Origin: CAVUPF01 sp963777915
Lineage (GTDB): Bacteria > Actinomycetota > Thermoleophilia > Solirubrobacterales > 70-9
NCBI GenBank assembly: GCA_963777915.1
Contig: CAVZSH010000003.1
Coordinates: 124,001 to 188,000, forward strand
DNA: 64,000 nt
Direction: 5' to 3'
Below, one piece after another: positions 16,142 through 24,920 of this stretch. The notes beneath the pieces are model-generated. The model made no database searches and was not told the origin of the DNA. It saw only the letters and a program-made list of their open reading frames with translations. Position numbers and translations under genes: made by a program. Within the stretch, counting starts at the first letter, position 1. The number at the start of each line of letters is the position of its first letter.

Positions 16142-17080
16142 TCAGCCCCCGCTGGGCAGGTTCTCTACTCGCAGCAGGCCCTCTCCTGCCTCCTCCTCCA
16201 TCTGCAGTGTGGTGTGTTCGATGCCGAACCGCTCGGCCAGCAGCACCTCAAGGCGGCGGCGGACCAGATCGCGGTCGGAGCCACGCGCGACGACTACATG
16301 GGCGGCGATCGCTCCGAAGCCCGCGGTCACCGTCCAGACGTGCAGGTCGTGGACCGAGCGGACCCCCTCCACGGCGCAGACCGCGGCGCCAAGGCCCTCG
16401 ACGTCGATACCGGGGGGCGCCGCCTCCATCAGCACGTCGAACGGCTCCTTGATCAGCTTCCAGGAGGAGGCGAGGATGAGGCCCGAGATCAACAGGCCTA
16501 CGATCGGGTCGACGATCGGCGAGCCGCCGGCCAGGACGACGGCGCCCGCGACGACGACGCCGAGCGAGCCGATCGCATCGGCGGCGCTGTGGCGCAGAAC
16601 ACCCTCCAGGTTGATGTCCTGTCGCTGCCCGCGGGCGAGGACCAGAGTCGCGACGAGGTTGCCGGCGAGGCCGAGCGCCCCGAGCGCAATCACCCCTCCG
16701 CCGTCGATCGCCGGCGGGTTGCCGAGCCGGCCGACCGCGGCGACCGCCACCCCGATCCCAACCGCGATCAGCAGCAAGCCGTTGAGGAGCGCAGCGAGCA
16801 CCTCCGAGCGCTGGTAGCCGAAAGTGCGGCGAGCGCCGCCGGGGCGGGAGGCGAGGCGGACGGCGGCCAGGGCCACGGCGATCGAGCCGACATCGGAGAG
16901 CAGGTGACCGGCGTCGGCAAGCACTGCCAGGGAGCCGGTGAGGATGCCGCCGAGCGCCTCGACCCCGAGCATGACGGCGTTGATCGCCAGCGCGACCCAC
17001 ATTCGGCGTCGGCTGTCGTCGCGCCGTAACTCCAGCGCGTGGGCGTGCGAGCCGAAGCTGCGATGAGCGTGGTCGTGCAC
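16142..17080 (-). CDS. Cation diffusion facilitator (zinc/divalent metal exporter)
   Basis: 312 aa. His-rich start (MHDHAHRSFGSHAHALE), then six membrane segments to about residue 205 and a cytoplasmic domain from 210 (PPGIDVEGLGAAVCAVEG). Membrane segment 2 carries ADAGHLLSD and segment 5 HSAADAIG, giving the paired His/Asp metal site of zinc-type CDF proteins. It exports Zn2+ or a similar ion in exchange for protons. The gene stands alone, with no metal-responsive regulator beside it. Confidence 0.9.
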   Translation of the reverse strand: MHDHAHRSFGSHAHALELRRDDSRRRMWVALAINAVMLGVEALGGILTGSLAVLADAGHLLSDVGSIAVALAAVRLASRPGGARRTFGYQRSEVLAALLNGLLLIAVGIGVAVAAVGRLGNPPAIDGGGVIALGALGLAGNLVATLVLARGQRQDINLEGVLRHSAADAIGSLGVVVAGAVVLAGGSPIVDPIVGLLISGLILASSWKLIKEPFDVLMEAAPPGIDVEGLGAAVCAVEGVRSVHDLHVWTVTAGFGAIAAHVVVARGSDRDLVRRRLEVLLAERFGIEHTTLQMEEEAGEGLLRVENLPSGG

Positions 17081-17121
17081 GGTCGCCCCCGAGCATAAGA
17101 CGCTCTGGGGCGGACGCCTTG

Positions 17122-18408
17122 CTATGCGGGGACGGGCTGCTTGTCGGCGGCGGGCGCCTTATCGGCGCCGTTCATCGCCACGGTGGCGACTTCGGCGCCG
17201 TAGGCGAGCCGCTCGGCGTACTCGCGGGCTTGCATGCGGGAGATGACCAGGCGCTGGATCTCGGCCGTGCCCTCGAACAACTGGTAGATCTTGGCGTCGC
17301 GGAAGAACTTCTCCAGCGGGCACTCGGTGCTCCAGGCATAGGGACCGACCAGGTCCATCAGCGTAATCGTCGCCCACATCGTCACGTCTCCCGCCTTCAG
17401 CTTCGACATCGAGCCCTGGCCACCGGTCATCGGCACCCCGTTGCGGCCCATCCAGGCCGCGCGCTGGACCAGCAGGCGAGCAGCTTCGATCTCGGTCGCG
17501 ACATCCGCGAGGGTCTGCTGGATGCGCTGCGTCTGCAGCAGCGGCGTGCCACCTTCCGTGCGCCCGTCAAGGTACTCCAGGGTCCACTCATAGGCAGCCT
17601 GGGCAATGCCGAGCGCCGAGGCGCCGACCAGCGGCCGGGTCACCTCAAAGGTTGCCAGCGCGTCGGCGGAGCGGGATTTCTGGCCGGAGCGGGCACGCTC
17701 CAGCTTCTTTGCCAGCTTCTCCTCGCCGCCGAGTAGGTTCTCGGCCGGGATGCGACAGTCCTCGAGCACTACCTCGGCGGTGTGCGAGGCGCGGATTCCG
17801 AGCTTCGTCTCCTTCTTGCCCTGGCCGAGGCCGGGGGTGCCGTTGCCGATGACGAAGGAGGCTTGGCCGCGCGTGCCCAGCTCGGGGTCGACGGTGGCGA
17901 CGACGACGTGGACGTCGGCGATGCCGCCGTTGGTGATGAAGACCTTGGTCCCGTTGAGGACCCACTCGTCACCGTCGCGCTTTGCGGTCGTCTTCAGGCT
18001 CTTCACGTCGGAGCCGGCCTGTGGCTCGGTGACCGCGTAGGCGCCGAGCTTGATCTCCTCGCCGACGCCAAAGCACTCCGGGACCCACTGGGCGATCTGC
18101 TCGGGAGTGCCAGATGCGACGATCCCGGCGGCGGCGAGGCCGGATCCCGCGATCGCCAAAGCGATGCCAGCGCAACCCCAGTGCATCTCCTCGGCCGAGA
18201 TCACCTGCATCTGGCCCTCGGAGTCGCCGGCCGAGCGCTGGATCGCCTCGAGACCCTGGAACCCCTGCTTGCGCGCCTCCTTGATGACCTCCCAGGGCGT
18301 GCTCTCCTCTTCGTCGTGCTTGCGTGCCGCGGGACGGATCACCTCGCGGGCGAAGGCCCGGCAGCGGCCTTTGAACTCGAGCTGCTCCTCGTTGAGTGCG
18401 AATTCCAT
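17122..18408 (-). CDS. Acyl-CoA dehydrogenase
   Basis: 428 aa. N-terminal helical domain from EFALNEEQLEFKGRCRAF, FAD-contact strand AYAVTEPQAGSDVKSL, and C-terminal helices with YQLFEGTAEIQRL, whose Glu is the catalytic base position of medium-chain type enzymes. A C-terminal extension ending in AADKQPVPA is Ala-rich. It introduces the alpha-beta double bond in acyl-CoA beta-oxidation, passing electrons to ETF. A strong 18-bp palindrome lies 48 bp upstream, shared in type with the lipid-catabolism genes at 24-26 kb. Confidence 0.93.
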   Translation of the reverse strand: MEFALNEEQLEFKGRCRAFAREVIRPAARKHDEEESTPWEVIKEARKQGFQGLEAIQRSAGDSEGQMQVISAEEMHWGCAGIALAIAGSGLAAAGIVASGTPEQIAQWVPECFGVGEEIKLGAYAVTEPQAGSDVKSLKTTAKRDGDEWVLNGTKVFITNGGIADVHVVVATVDPELGTRGQASFVIGNGTPGLGQGKKETKLGIRASHTAEVVLEDCRIPAENLLGGEEKLAKKLERARSGQKSRSADALATFEVTRPLVGASALGIAQAAYEWTLEYLDGRTEGGTPLLQTQRIQQTLADVATEIEAARLLVQRAAWMGRNGVPMTGGQGSMSKLKAGDVTMWATITLMDLVGPYAWSTECPLEKFFRDAKIYQLFEGTAEIQRLVISRMQAREYAERLAYGAEVATVAMNGADKAPAADKQPVPA

Positions 18409-18456
18409 TCGACCCCCTCTGAAGGTAGGCGCACGCTGCGCGGCTGTGTCGGCAAC

Positions 18457-18474
18457 TGATTGACTAGTCAGTCA
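18457..18474. promoter_or_regulatory. Palindromic operator TGATTGACTAGTCAGTCA
   Basis: 18-bp palindrome of form TGAnTGACTAGTCAnTCA (16 of 18 positions symmetric) in the divergent gap between the acyl-CoA dehydrogenase (start 18408) and the cell-wall-binding protein gene (start 18534). Typical of a TetR-family repressor of fatty-acid degradation; the regulator itself is not in the window. Confidence 0.6.
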
Positions 18475-18533
18475 ACCAGCCCTAGAAGCTTATCTGAACA
18501 GCCAGCCAATAACTCGCGTGTAGCGTTTCCGCC

Positions 18534-19949
18534 GTGGCCAGAGACCGCCCGATCAACGCCGACGTGCCGGCAGCCCACCCGCCGCCGCCGTCCGCGGAGC
18601 CGCCTGCGCCGAAGCCGAAGCGCGCCATGCCGCCGCCGCCGGCTGCGCTAGCCGAGAAACCGACGACCGCCGCGCCCCCTGTGGCGCCACCGCGCCCCTC
18701 CTCACCGCCTCGGGTAAAGCGGCGACGCAAGCCGATCCCCTTTGCCCTGAAGGCGATCGCCGGGCTGGTGGTCGTGGCCGTCGCCTTCATCGTTGCGGCG
18801 ATCCTCGGAGGAAGCGGCTCGACGGGCAGCGGCCCGGCCCCCGGCGCCTCAGCGCCGCTGGGCGGCAATGCAAGGCCGGGCGGGTCGCCGAGTGGACAGA
18901 CTGCGACCCAGCTCGGCTACCCCGCCTTTGCCACCAACAACACCACCCGCATTGGAGGAGCCGACCCCGCCTCCAACGCCGCCGGAGTGGCGCTGGCCGC
19001 CTTCCCCTCGACCACCTCCACCCAGCGCCCCGCCGCGGTCGCCCTGGTCGGCGAAGACGACTGGCAGGGCGCGATTGCCGCCTCGGTTCTGATGGCCGCT
19101 CCGGTAAAAGCGCCGGTCCTGATCTCCGCGCCGGGGAGCCTCCCCGGCCCGACCTCCGACGCCCTCGCCGCCCTCTCCCCTCAAGGCAGCGGCGCCAGCG
19201 GCGGCGCCCAGGCGTTCGCGATCGGCGAAGTGGCGCGGCCCGCGGAGTTGGCCAAGGTGACGGCGGTCAAGGGGCGCAATGCCGCCTCGATCGCCGCGGC
19301 GATCGAGGCGCTGCGCGACAAATTGCTCGGCGCGGCGCCCGAACACGTCGTGATCGCCTCCGCCGAGGAGCCCGGGTTCGCCATGCCCGCCGCATCCTGG
19401 GCGGCGCGATCGGGCGATCCGGTCCTCTTCGCCGACCGCGACAAGCTGCCCGCACCGACCGCCGCGGCGCTGAAGCTGCACCCGAGGACGCCCGTCTACG
19501 TGCTCGGGCCCTCCTCAGCAATTTCCTCCGCCGTAGTGCGACAGATCGCCAGGATCGACAGCCGGGTCCATCGCGTCTCAGGCAAGGATCCGGTGACGAA
19601 CGCGATCGCGTTGGCGCGCTATGGCGAAGGCGGCTTTGGCTGGAACGTCAACGAACCCGGCCACGGCTTCGTCGTCGCCCGCAGCGACTCGCCGCTCGAC
19701 GCCGCGGCCGCGGCCCCGCTTTCGGCCTCGGGCACCTGGGGGCCGCTGCTGCTCACCGACAGCGCCGCTACGCTGCCGGCAGCGCTGCGCGGGTACCTGC
19801 TCGACGTCAAGCCGGGCTACACCACCGATCCGACGCGTGCTTTCTATAACCACGTGTGGGTAATTGGAGACGAAGGGGCCATCGACGTGAACCAACAAGC
19901 CGAATTAGACAACCTTGCGGCACTGACGAAGATCGGGGGAGAACCGTGA
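18534..19949 (+). CDS. Membrane-anchored protein with cell-wall-binding (CWB2-like) repeats
   Basis: 471 aa, GTG start. Residues 1-65 are Pro/Ala-rich and cytoplasmic, followed by a basic flank and one membrane segment (about 69-92). The extracellular part resembles tandem CWB2 modules: TRIGGADPASNAAGVALAAF, VALVGEDDWQGAIAASVLMA and TPVYVLGPSSAISSAVV follow the repeated Rossmann-like pattern used to bind wall polymers. The gene ends GTGA, overlapping the next start. Probably a surface protein; the exact partner polymer is unknown. Confidence 0.75.
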   Translation: MARDRPINADVPAAHPPPPSAEPPAPKPKRAMPPPPAALAEKPTTAAPPVAPPRPSSPPRVKRRRKPIPFALKAIAGLVVVAVAFIVAAILGGSGSTGSGPAPGASAPLGGNARPGGSPSGQTATQLGYPAFATNNTTRIGGADPASNAAGVALAAFPSTTSTQRPAAVALVGEDDWQGAIAASVLMAAPVKAPVLISAPGSLPGPTSDALAALSPQGSGASGGAQAFAIGEVARPAELAKVTAVKGRNAASIAAAIEALRDKLLGAAPEHVVIASAEEPGFAMPAASWAARSGDPVLFADRDKLPAPTAAALKLHPRTPVYVLGPSSAISSAVVRQIARIDSRVHRVSGKDPVTNAIALARYGEGGFGWNVNEPGHGFVVARSDSPLDAAAAAPLSASGTWGPLLLTDSAATLPAALRGYLLDVKPGYTTDPTRAFYNHVWVIGDEGAIDVNQQAELDNLAALTKIGGEP

Positions 19950-20194
19950 GCGAGGCCGAGAGCCCGGAGCTTCTCGCTTCCAGCCATGAGGTCACGGCCG
20001 AGGACGTCCGCGCCCTGGCGGGAGCCTCCACCCCCCACTTCGCCCTCCAAGTTCGCAATCGCATCCGACGGCTGATCGACCCCCTTCCGCCCGACCACCC
20101 CGCCAGGATCGAAGGTGAGCGCAAGATCGCCGAGCTGGAGGACCTGGCGGAGCACAGCGGCGACCCGCGCGGCACCATGGGAATCGCGCATTGA
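19946..20194 (+). CDS. Small conserved-looking protein of unknown function
   Basis: 82 aa from a GTG at 19946 that overlaps the preceding stop (GTGA). The frame is open further upstream, but that part overlaps the cell-wall-binding gene and looks non-coding. Sequence is helical and charged (HEVTAEDVRALAGASTPHF; HPARIEGERKIAELEDLAE). No membrane segment. It also overlaps the following MBL gene by four bases, so all three are likely translated as a unit. Confidence 0.65.
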   Translation: MSEAESPELLASSHEVTAEDVRALAGASTPHFALQVRNRIRRLIDPLPPDHPARIEGERKIAELEDLAEHSGDPRGTMGIAH

Positions 20195-20853
20195 AGCACC
20201 TCGTCCCCGGCGTCTGGCGGCTCGGCGAGCTGCCGCGTCCGCTGATCAACGTCTACCTGGCGGAGGACGTGCTGATCGACGCCGGCCGCCGCTGGGACGC
20301 CGGCCGGATCCGCAGGCAGACGGCGGGTCGCGACCTCTCAATGCTCGCGCTCACCCATGCCCACCCCGATCACCAGGGCTCGGCGAATGCCGTCTGCGAG
20401 GAGCGCGGCATCCCGCTGGCCTGTCATGAGGACGATGTCGATGCGATGGAGGGAAGGCGCCCGGTCGCGGCGACGGAGCATCCTCTCGCCAGGGCCTTCG
20501 CGCGACTCTGGCGGGGGCCTCCCCGTAAGGTCGACCGGGTACTTCGTGAGGGCGACGAGGTGGCGGGATTCCGGATCATCCACGCGCCCGGTCACGCGCC
20601 GGGAGAGGTGATCTACTGGCGCGAGTCCGACCGGGTGGCGATCTGCGGCGACGTGATCAGGAACATCTCCTTCGTGACCCTGCGCAACCGACTCGACGAG
20701 CCGCCCACGGACCTGACCCCCGACCCCGCTGAGAACCGCCGCTCGATCCGAAAGCTCGCTGACCTCAACCCCAGCCTGATCCTCCCCGGCCACGGCCCGC
20801 CGGTGACCGACATCGCCGAGTTCGAGCGCTTCGCCGCAAGGCTCGCCGGTTAG
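20191..20853 (+). CDS. Metallo-beta-lactamase-fold hydrolase
   Basis: 220 aa from a TTG at 20191 overlapping the previous stop. Metal motif THAHPDHQG (His-x-His-x-Asp-His), second-site His in HAPGHAPGEV, bridging Asp in ICGDVIRN and last His in LPGHGPPV. The set is complete for a binuclear zinc hydrolase. Substrate not predictable; the size fits glyoxalase II-like and lactonase-like members. Part of the overlapping run with the cell-wall-binding protein. Confidence 0.85.
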   Translation: MKHLVPGVWRLGELPRPLINVYLAEDVLIDAGRRWDAGRIRRQTAGRDLSMLALTHAHPDHQGSANAVCEERGIPLACHEDDVDAMEGRRPVAATEHPLARAFARLWRGPPRKVDRVLREGDEVAGFRIIHAPGHAPGEVIYWRESDRVAICGDVIRNISFVTLRNRLDEPPTDLTPDPAENRRSIRKLADLNPSLILPGHGPPVTDIAEFERFAARLAG

Positions 20854-20917
20854 CGCCGAGACGGGCGGCCTGCAGGCGGCCGCAGGCAGTGGTCGCAACG
20901 GCCAGTAGTCTTGAGCG

Positions 20918-21121
20918 GTGAGCGAAGGCGTGCATGGGTTCAAGGAGGGCGACCCGGTCTGGGTCGAGGACGGCGATGGAAAGCACCATCCAGGGGTCTT
21001 TGTCGGCGACAACGAAAGCTCGGGCTGGTTCGGCGGCGGCCCCAGCGCCTATGTCGTCCACCCCGAAGCCCACCAGGCCGAGGTCGTCTCGACCTTTCGC
21101 ATAACCCCCCGCGAGGAGTAG
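20918..21121 (+). CDS. Small protein, possible KOW/Tudor-like beta barrel
   Basis: 67 aa, GTG start. Pattern FKEGDPVWVEDGDGKHHPGV then AYVVHPEAHQAEVVSTFRIT suggests a small beta-barrel of the KOW, Tudor or hypervariable-ligand type. No family recognised. It lies 64 bp after the MBL gene and may be its last operon member. Base composition and codon pattern look coding, but the assignment of function is open. Confidence 0.5.
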   Translation: MSEGVHGFKEGDPVWVEDGDGKHHPGVFVGDNESSGWFGGGPSAYVVHPEAHQAEVVSTFRITPREE

Positions 21122-21269
21122 CAAGGCTCCCCGCCCGTCAGCGGTCCGGGCGCGCCTCAACGCCGACTTCGAGATCGCGTCCAGGCGCGATTGGCCGCGA
21201 ATACCGCCGCGTCAGGTTTTGCAGCGCGCGCGACGCATCCGCCCGGCGAGAGGCCGGGCAACCCGTGCC

Positions 21270-21518
21270 TCACGAGGCGAGCCTGGCGATGCCCATATCG
21301 ACGCGGGCGCCGCGGAACGGTACGCCCTCGGCTTGCAGGCGCTTGCGCTGGCGGGCCCCCTTCGCCAGCGAGCCGTCGGCGCGGACGACGCGCCACCAGG
21401 GAAGGTCGGGCACCTCGCACTCAAAGAGGACCGAGCCGGCGAAGCGGGGAGCGCCGGGCGAGACATCGCCGTAGGTGCGGACGAAGCCGGCAGGGATCTC
21501 GCGCACCCGGTCGAGCAC
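21270..21518 (-). CDS. Alkyltransferase-like (ATL) DNA-binding protein
   Basis: 82 aa from a GTG at 21518. It matches the DNA-binding domain of O6-alkylguanine-DNA alkyltransferase (RVREIPAGFVRTYGDV, then the helix and wing), but the PCHRV active site reads PWWRVVRADG. Trp replaces the alkyl-accepting Cys, the hallmark of ATL proteins, which bind O6-alkylguanine and hand it to nucleotide excision repair. Its start lies 30 bp from the stop of the LLM oxidoreductase, so it is probably co-transcribed. The real start could be slightly upstream. Confidence 0.8.
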   Translation of the reverse strand: MLDRVREIPAGFVRTYGDVSPGAPRFAGSVLFECEVPDLPWWRVVRADGSLAKGARQRKRLQAEGVPFRGARVDMGIARLAS

Positions 21519-21547
21519 TTCGATGGTTCGCGATGTCCCTGGAGCCC

Positions 21548-22576
21548 TCAGGAGGCTGGGCCGAAGGCGTCGATGATTCGGTTCTGGTACTCGCTTAGCT
21601 CCTCGGGGGAGATGAAGTAGGTGGGCGGGGTCAAGAAGAGGCCATCGGCTCGCTCGGCGGTCTCCTGCACCCTTGCCCGCACCTTGTCGAGCGGGCCTGC
21701 GGCACAGTAGGCCTCGACCATCTCATCGCTGATCGCAGCGGGAACTTTGGCGAGATCGCCGCGGCGGAAGGCCTCGCCTGCCTCGACCGCATTGCCGGCG
21801 AAGCCATGCAGCTCCCAGAGCGGCATGTAGGTCTTGACCGTGGCGTAGAAGGAGATCGTGCGACGGGCCATCTCGATCGCCCGCGCCTCGTCCTCGTCGA
21901 TCGCACAGCAGACTGTCGGCAGGTAGTCAAAAGCTCGGCGCTCGCGGCCGGAGCGACGCAGACCCGCTTCGAAGGAGTCGACCACGACCTCGTCGATCCA
22001 GCGCAGGGATTGGATCGGGTGGCCGATCAGACCGTCGGCGACGTCGCCAGCCATCCGCGCCATCCCGGTCTGGACGGCGGCAGCATAGATCGGCACCGAT
22101 TCGCGTGGGGCTGGGTGTGGCCGCACCCAGCCCTTGATGTCGATGTCGTAATAGTCGCCCTCGTAGCGGATCGGCTCGCCCTCACCGGCCTGCTGCATGA
22201 TCAGCCTGGTTGCCTCGATCGCCTCGCGCAGGGGCGGGGCGGGTTTGCCGTATTCGGCGTTGTGCCACGTTTCGTTGAGCCGCTTCACGCCAGAGCCGAG
22301 TCCGAGCCGGAAGCGCCCTCCAGACATCTCGTCGATGTCGAGTGCGCTGACGGCGAGAATGAAGGGGCTGCGAGTGAAGGCCCAAGCGATCCCGGTGGCG
22401 ACGTCGATCCGCTCGGTCTTCGCCGCCAGGTAGGCCGCCTGCGTCGCTGCGCTGCGGAACAACTCCGGAGCCCACACGCACTCGACCCCGGCCGCCTCGG
22501 CGCGCAGCGTCTCCGCCTCGAGGTCGGCGATCGAAGTGCCGATCGCGGCAACGGAGATGCGATCCAGTGCGCCCAC
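21548..22576 (-). CDS. LLM-class, probably F420-dependent oxidoreductase
   Basis: 342 aa, luciferase-like (beta/alpha)8 fold. Markers are ATGIAWAFTRSPFILAVSA, RFRLGLGSGVKRLNETWH and PIYAAAVQTGMARMAGDVAD, as in the actinobacterial F420-dependent subgroup. Substrate unknown. It starts 9 bp downstream of the acyl-CoA dehydrogenase stop, so it belongs to the lipid or steroid-like catabolism run. Confidence 0.85.
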   Translation of the reverse strand: MGALDRISVAAIGTSIADLEAETLRAEAAGVECVWAPELFRSAATQAAYLAAKTERIDVATGIAWAFTRSPFILAVSALDIDEMSGGRFRLGLGSGVKRLNETWHNAEYGKPAPPLREAIEATRLIMQQAGEGEPIRYEGDYYDIDIKGWVRPHPAPRESVPIYAAAVQTGMARMAGDVADGLIGHPIQSLRWIDEVVVDSFEAGLRRSGRERRAFDYLPTVCCAIDEDEARAIEMARRTISFYATVKTYMPLWELHGFAGNAVEAGEAFRRGDLAKVPAAISDEMVEAYCAAGPLDKVRARVQETAERADGLFLTPPTYFISPEELSEYQNRIIDAFGPAS

Positions 22577-22585
22577 CCCGCGCCC

Positions 22586-23710
22586 TCAGGCCGGGACCGG
22601 CTCCGCGGCTCTGGCCAGGACCGCGTCGGCGACCCGCTCGCGGTGCCATTTGGCGTCGCCGAACATCGCCGCGTTGGCGCGGCCACGCTTGAGGAAGAAA
22701 TGGAGGTCGTGCTCCCAGGTAAAGCCGATCCCGCCGTGAACCTGGATCGAGGCATCGGGGACCCGCCAGCCGGCGTCTGACGCATAGGCCTTCGCCGTCG
22801 AGGCGGCGAGGGGCAGCGACTCCGGCTCCGCGTCGGCTGCCCAGGCAGCGCCGTAGACGGCGGAGCGTGCGTTCTCGGTCTCCAGCAGCATCTGCGCACA
22901 TCGGTGAGAGACAGCCTGATATGAGCCGATCGGCCGGCCGAACTGCTTGCGGTCCTTGGCGTAGGAGACCGCCATCTCCATCGTGCGCTGGGCGATCCCG
23001 GTCGACTCGGCGGCGAGCGCCACGCAGAGGCGCAAGAAGACCGGGTAGTAGTCGGCCTCTGCGGCGGGCAGCGTGTCGGCGGCGGCGACCCGGACGCCGT
23101 CGAAGCGGACCGAGTAGAGCCGGCGCGTGAGGTCGATCGAGGGCTCGGCAGTCACCGTCACCCCGTCGGCGCCGCGCTCGACCAAGTGGCGCCTGCCGTC
23201 CGCGGTTGCGACAAGGAGGAAGTCGGCGCCCGCCGCGTCCATCACCAGGATCTTCTCGCCGTCGAGGACGACACCGTCTCCGTCCAGCCTCGCCTCCATC
23301 TCGAAGCCGCCGGGCGTGGCGAGCGAGCCCGCGTCCCAAAGCGCCGGCGTGCCGCGCCTCTCTCCGGCAGCCAATGGCCGCAGCCAGCGCTCGCGCTGCT
23401 GATCGGAGCCGCAAGAGGCGAGGGCAAGGCCGGCGATCGTGTTGGAGAAGAGCGGCGAGGGGGCGAGCGCATAGCCCATCTCCTCGAACAGGACAGCCAG
23501 CTCGACGATGCCGAGCCCCTGCCCGCCCCACTCCTCGGGCAGCGCCAGGCCCGGCCAGCCCAGCTCGGCCATCTCCGCCCAGTCGGAGGGCTCGAATCCA
23601 TGCTCGCTCTCGGTCAGCTCGCGGATCCGCTCCGAGCGATAGCGGGCAGCCAGGAAGTCGCGCGCGGTCGAGCGGATCGCCTGCTGCTCGTCTGTGAGGT
23701 CGAAGTACAT
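22586..23710 (-). CDS. Acyl-CoA dehydrogenase, short subunit type
   Basis: 374 aa from the ATG at 23710 (MYFDLTDEQQAIRSTARDF). The open frame extends further upstream but overlaps the neighbouring gene. The C-terminal motif is IQVHGGIGFTWEHDLH, which differs from the FEGT type at the catalytic position. Together with the adjacent 392-aa dehydrogenase 14 bp upstream it resembles mycobacterial heterotetrameric FadE pairs that act on sterol side chains or bulky acyl-CoAs, where one subunit supplies the base. The pairing is inferred from adjacency and sequence type. Confidence 0.88.
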   Translation of the reverse strand: MYFDLTDEQQAIRSTARDFLAARYRSERIRELTESEHGFEPSDWAEMAELGWPGLALPEEWGGQGLGIVELAVLFEEMGYALAPSPLFSNTIAGLALASCGSDQQRERWLRPLAAGERRGTPALWDAGSLATPGGFEMEARLDGDGVVLDGEKILVMDAAGADFLLVATADGRRHLVERGADGVTVTAEPSIDLTRRLYSVRFDGVRVAAADTLPAAEADYYPVFLRLCVALAAESTGIAQRTMEMAVSYAKDRKQFGRPIGSYQAVSHRCAQMLLETENARSAVYGAAWAADAEPESLPLAASTAKAYASDAGWRVPDASIQVHGGIGFTWEHDLHFFLKRGRANAAMFGDAKWHRERVADAVLARAAEPVPA

Positions 23711-23724
23711 AGCTCGGGGCAGAA

Positions 23725-24903
23725 TCAGCGCAGCCTGGGAAGGCCGAGAACCCGCTCGGCGATGATGTTCTTGAGGATGTCGGTCGTGCCGCCCTCGATC
23801 GAGTTGGCACGCGAGCGTAGGAAACTGTACTGCCAGGCGCCGTTCGCAACCGCATGCTCGGCGCCGCGCGCCAGTGGTGCGTAGGCGCCCTCGATGTCGA
23901 GCGACAGCTCGGCAATCCCCTGGTTGATGTCGGCCCACTGCCACTTGCCGAGCGATCCCTCCGGGCCGGGGATGCCCGACTGCATCGTCTTGGTCAGGCC
24001 GCGGTAGGCGTTGAGCCGCATCGTCTCCGCCTCGATGTGGAGCTGGGCGATCCGCTGGCGGTAGTAGGAGTCCTCAGCCGCAGAGCCGCCGTTTACGCGG
24101 ACGGCGCTTGCCAGCGCCGCCAGCCTGTTGAGGCTGTTTTGGATCTGGGCGATCGCGCCGAAGGCGAGGCCGGCGCGCTCATTCATCAGCGTCGTGATTG
24201 CCACGCCCCAGCCGTTGCCGACCCCGCCGACCACGTTGGCATCGGGAATCCGCGCCTCCTCGATGAAGATCTCGTTGAACTCCCCCTCGCCGGTGATCTG
24301 CACCAGCGGCCGTACCTGCACCCCCTCCTGCTCCATGTCCATCAGGAAATAGGTGAGGCCCTTGTGCTTGGGCGCGTCAGGGTCGGTGCGGGCGACGAGC
24401 ATGCACCACTTCGCGTACTGGGCGAAGGTCGTCCAGACCTTCTGCCCGCTCACCACCCATTCGTCGCCGTCGCGGACGGCGCGGGTCTTCAGCGAGGCGA
24501 GGTCCGAGCCGGACTCCGGCTCGGAGAACCCCTGGCACCAGATCTCCTCGGCGGTGAGGATCGGCTCCAGGTAACGCTGTTTCTGCTCATCGGTGCCGTG
24601 GGCGATCACCACCGGGCCCCCCATCGCGAGGCCGAGCACGTTGGCGGGGCTTGGCGCCTCCTGGCGCGAGGCCTCGCCGACGAAGATCGCCTGCTCGATC
24701 AAGGTGGCGCCGCGGCCGCCGTACTCCTTCGGCCATGAGATGCCCGCCCAGCCGGCGGCATGCATCTTGTGCTGCCACTCGCGGCGGAAGGCCATCACCT
24801 CGTCGAGCCCGCTCTCCGGCTCGGGGCCGGGGTGGTTCTCCTCCAGCCAGGCGCGAACCTCGTCGCGGAATTCCTGCTCGGAGGGCGAGAGGGTCAGGTC
24901 CAT
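23725..24903 (-). CDS. Acyl-CoA dehydrogenase, probable catalytic-base subunit
   Basis: 392 aa. SEPESGSDLASLKTRA is the FAD/substrate strand; the C terminus has NSIEGGTTDILKNIIAERVL. Glu242 in TTLMNERAGLAFG is positioned like the base of isovaleryl-CoA type and ChsE2-like enzymes. The neighbour downstream probably forms its partner subunit. A weak match to the TGAnTGACTAGTCAnTCA operator (24921-24938) lies just upstream, between this start and the thiolase stop. Confidence 0.9.
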   Translation of the reverse strand: MDLTLSPSEQEFRDEVRAWLEENHPGPEPESGLDEVMAFRREWQHKMHAAGWAGISWPKEYGGRGATLIEQAIFVGEASRQEAPSPANVLGLAMGGPVVIAHGTDEQKQRYLEPILTAEEIWCQGFSEPESGSDLASLKTRAVRDGDEWVVSGQKVWTTFAQYAKWCMLVARTDPDAPKHKGLTYFLMDMEQEGVQVRPLVQITGEGEFNEIFIEEARIPDANVVGGVGNGWGVAITTLMNERAGLAFGAIAQIQNSLNRLAALASAVRVNGGSAAEDSYYRQRIAQLHIEAETMRLNAYRGLTKTMQSGIPGPEGSLGKWQWADINQGIAELSLDIEGAYAPLARGAEHAVANGAWQYSFLRSRANSIEGGTTDILKNIIAERVLGLPRLR

Positions 24904-24920
24904 CGGCTGGAGAGACTACC

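Noticed and set aside
22182..23915. 577-codon minus-strand open frame spanning two genes
   Set aside because: It crosses the LLM oxidoreductase and acyl-CoA dehydrogenase in another frame and has shadow-like composition.
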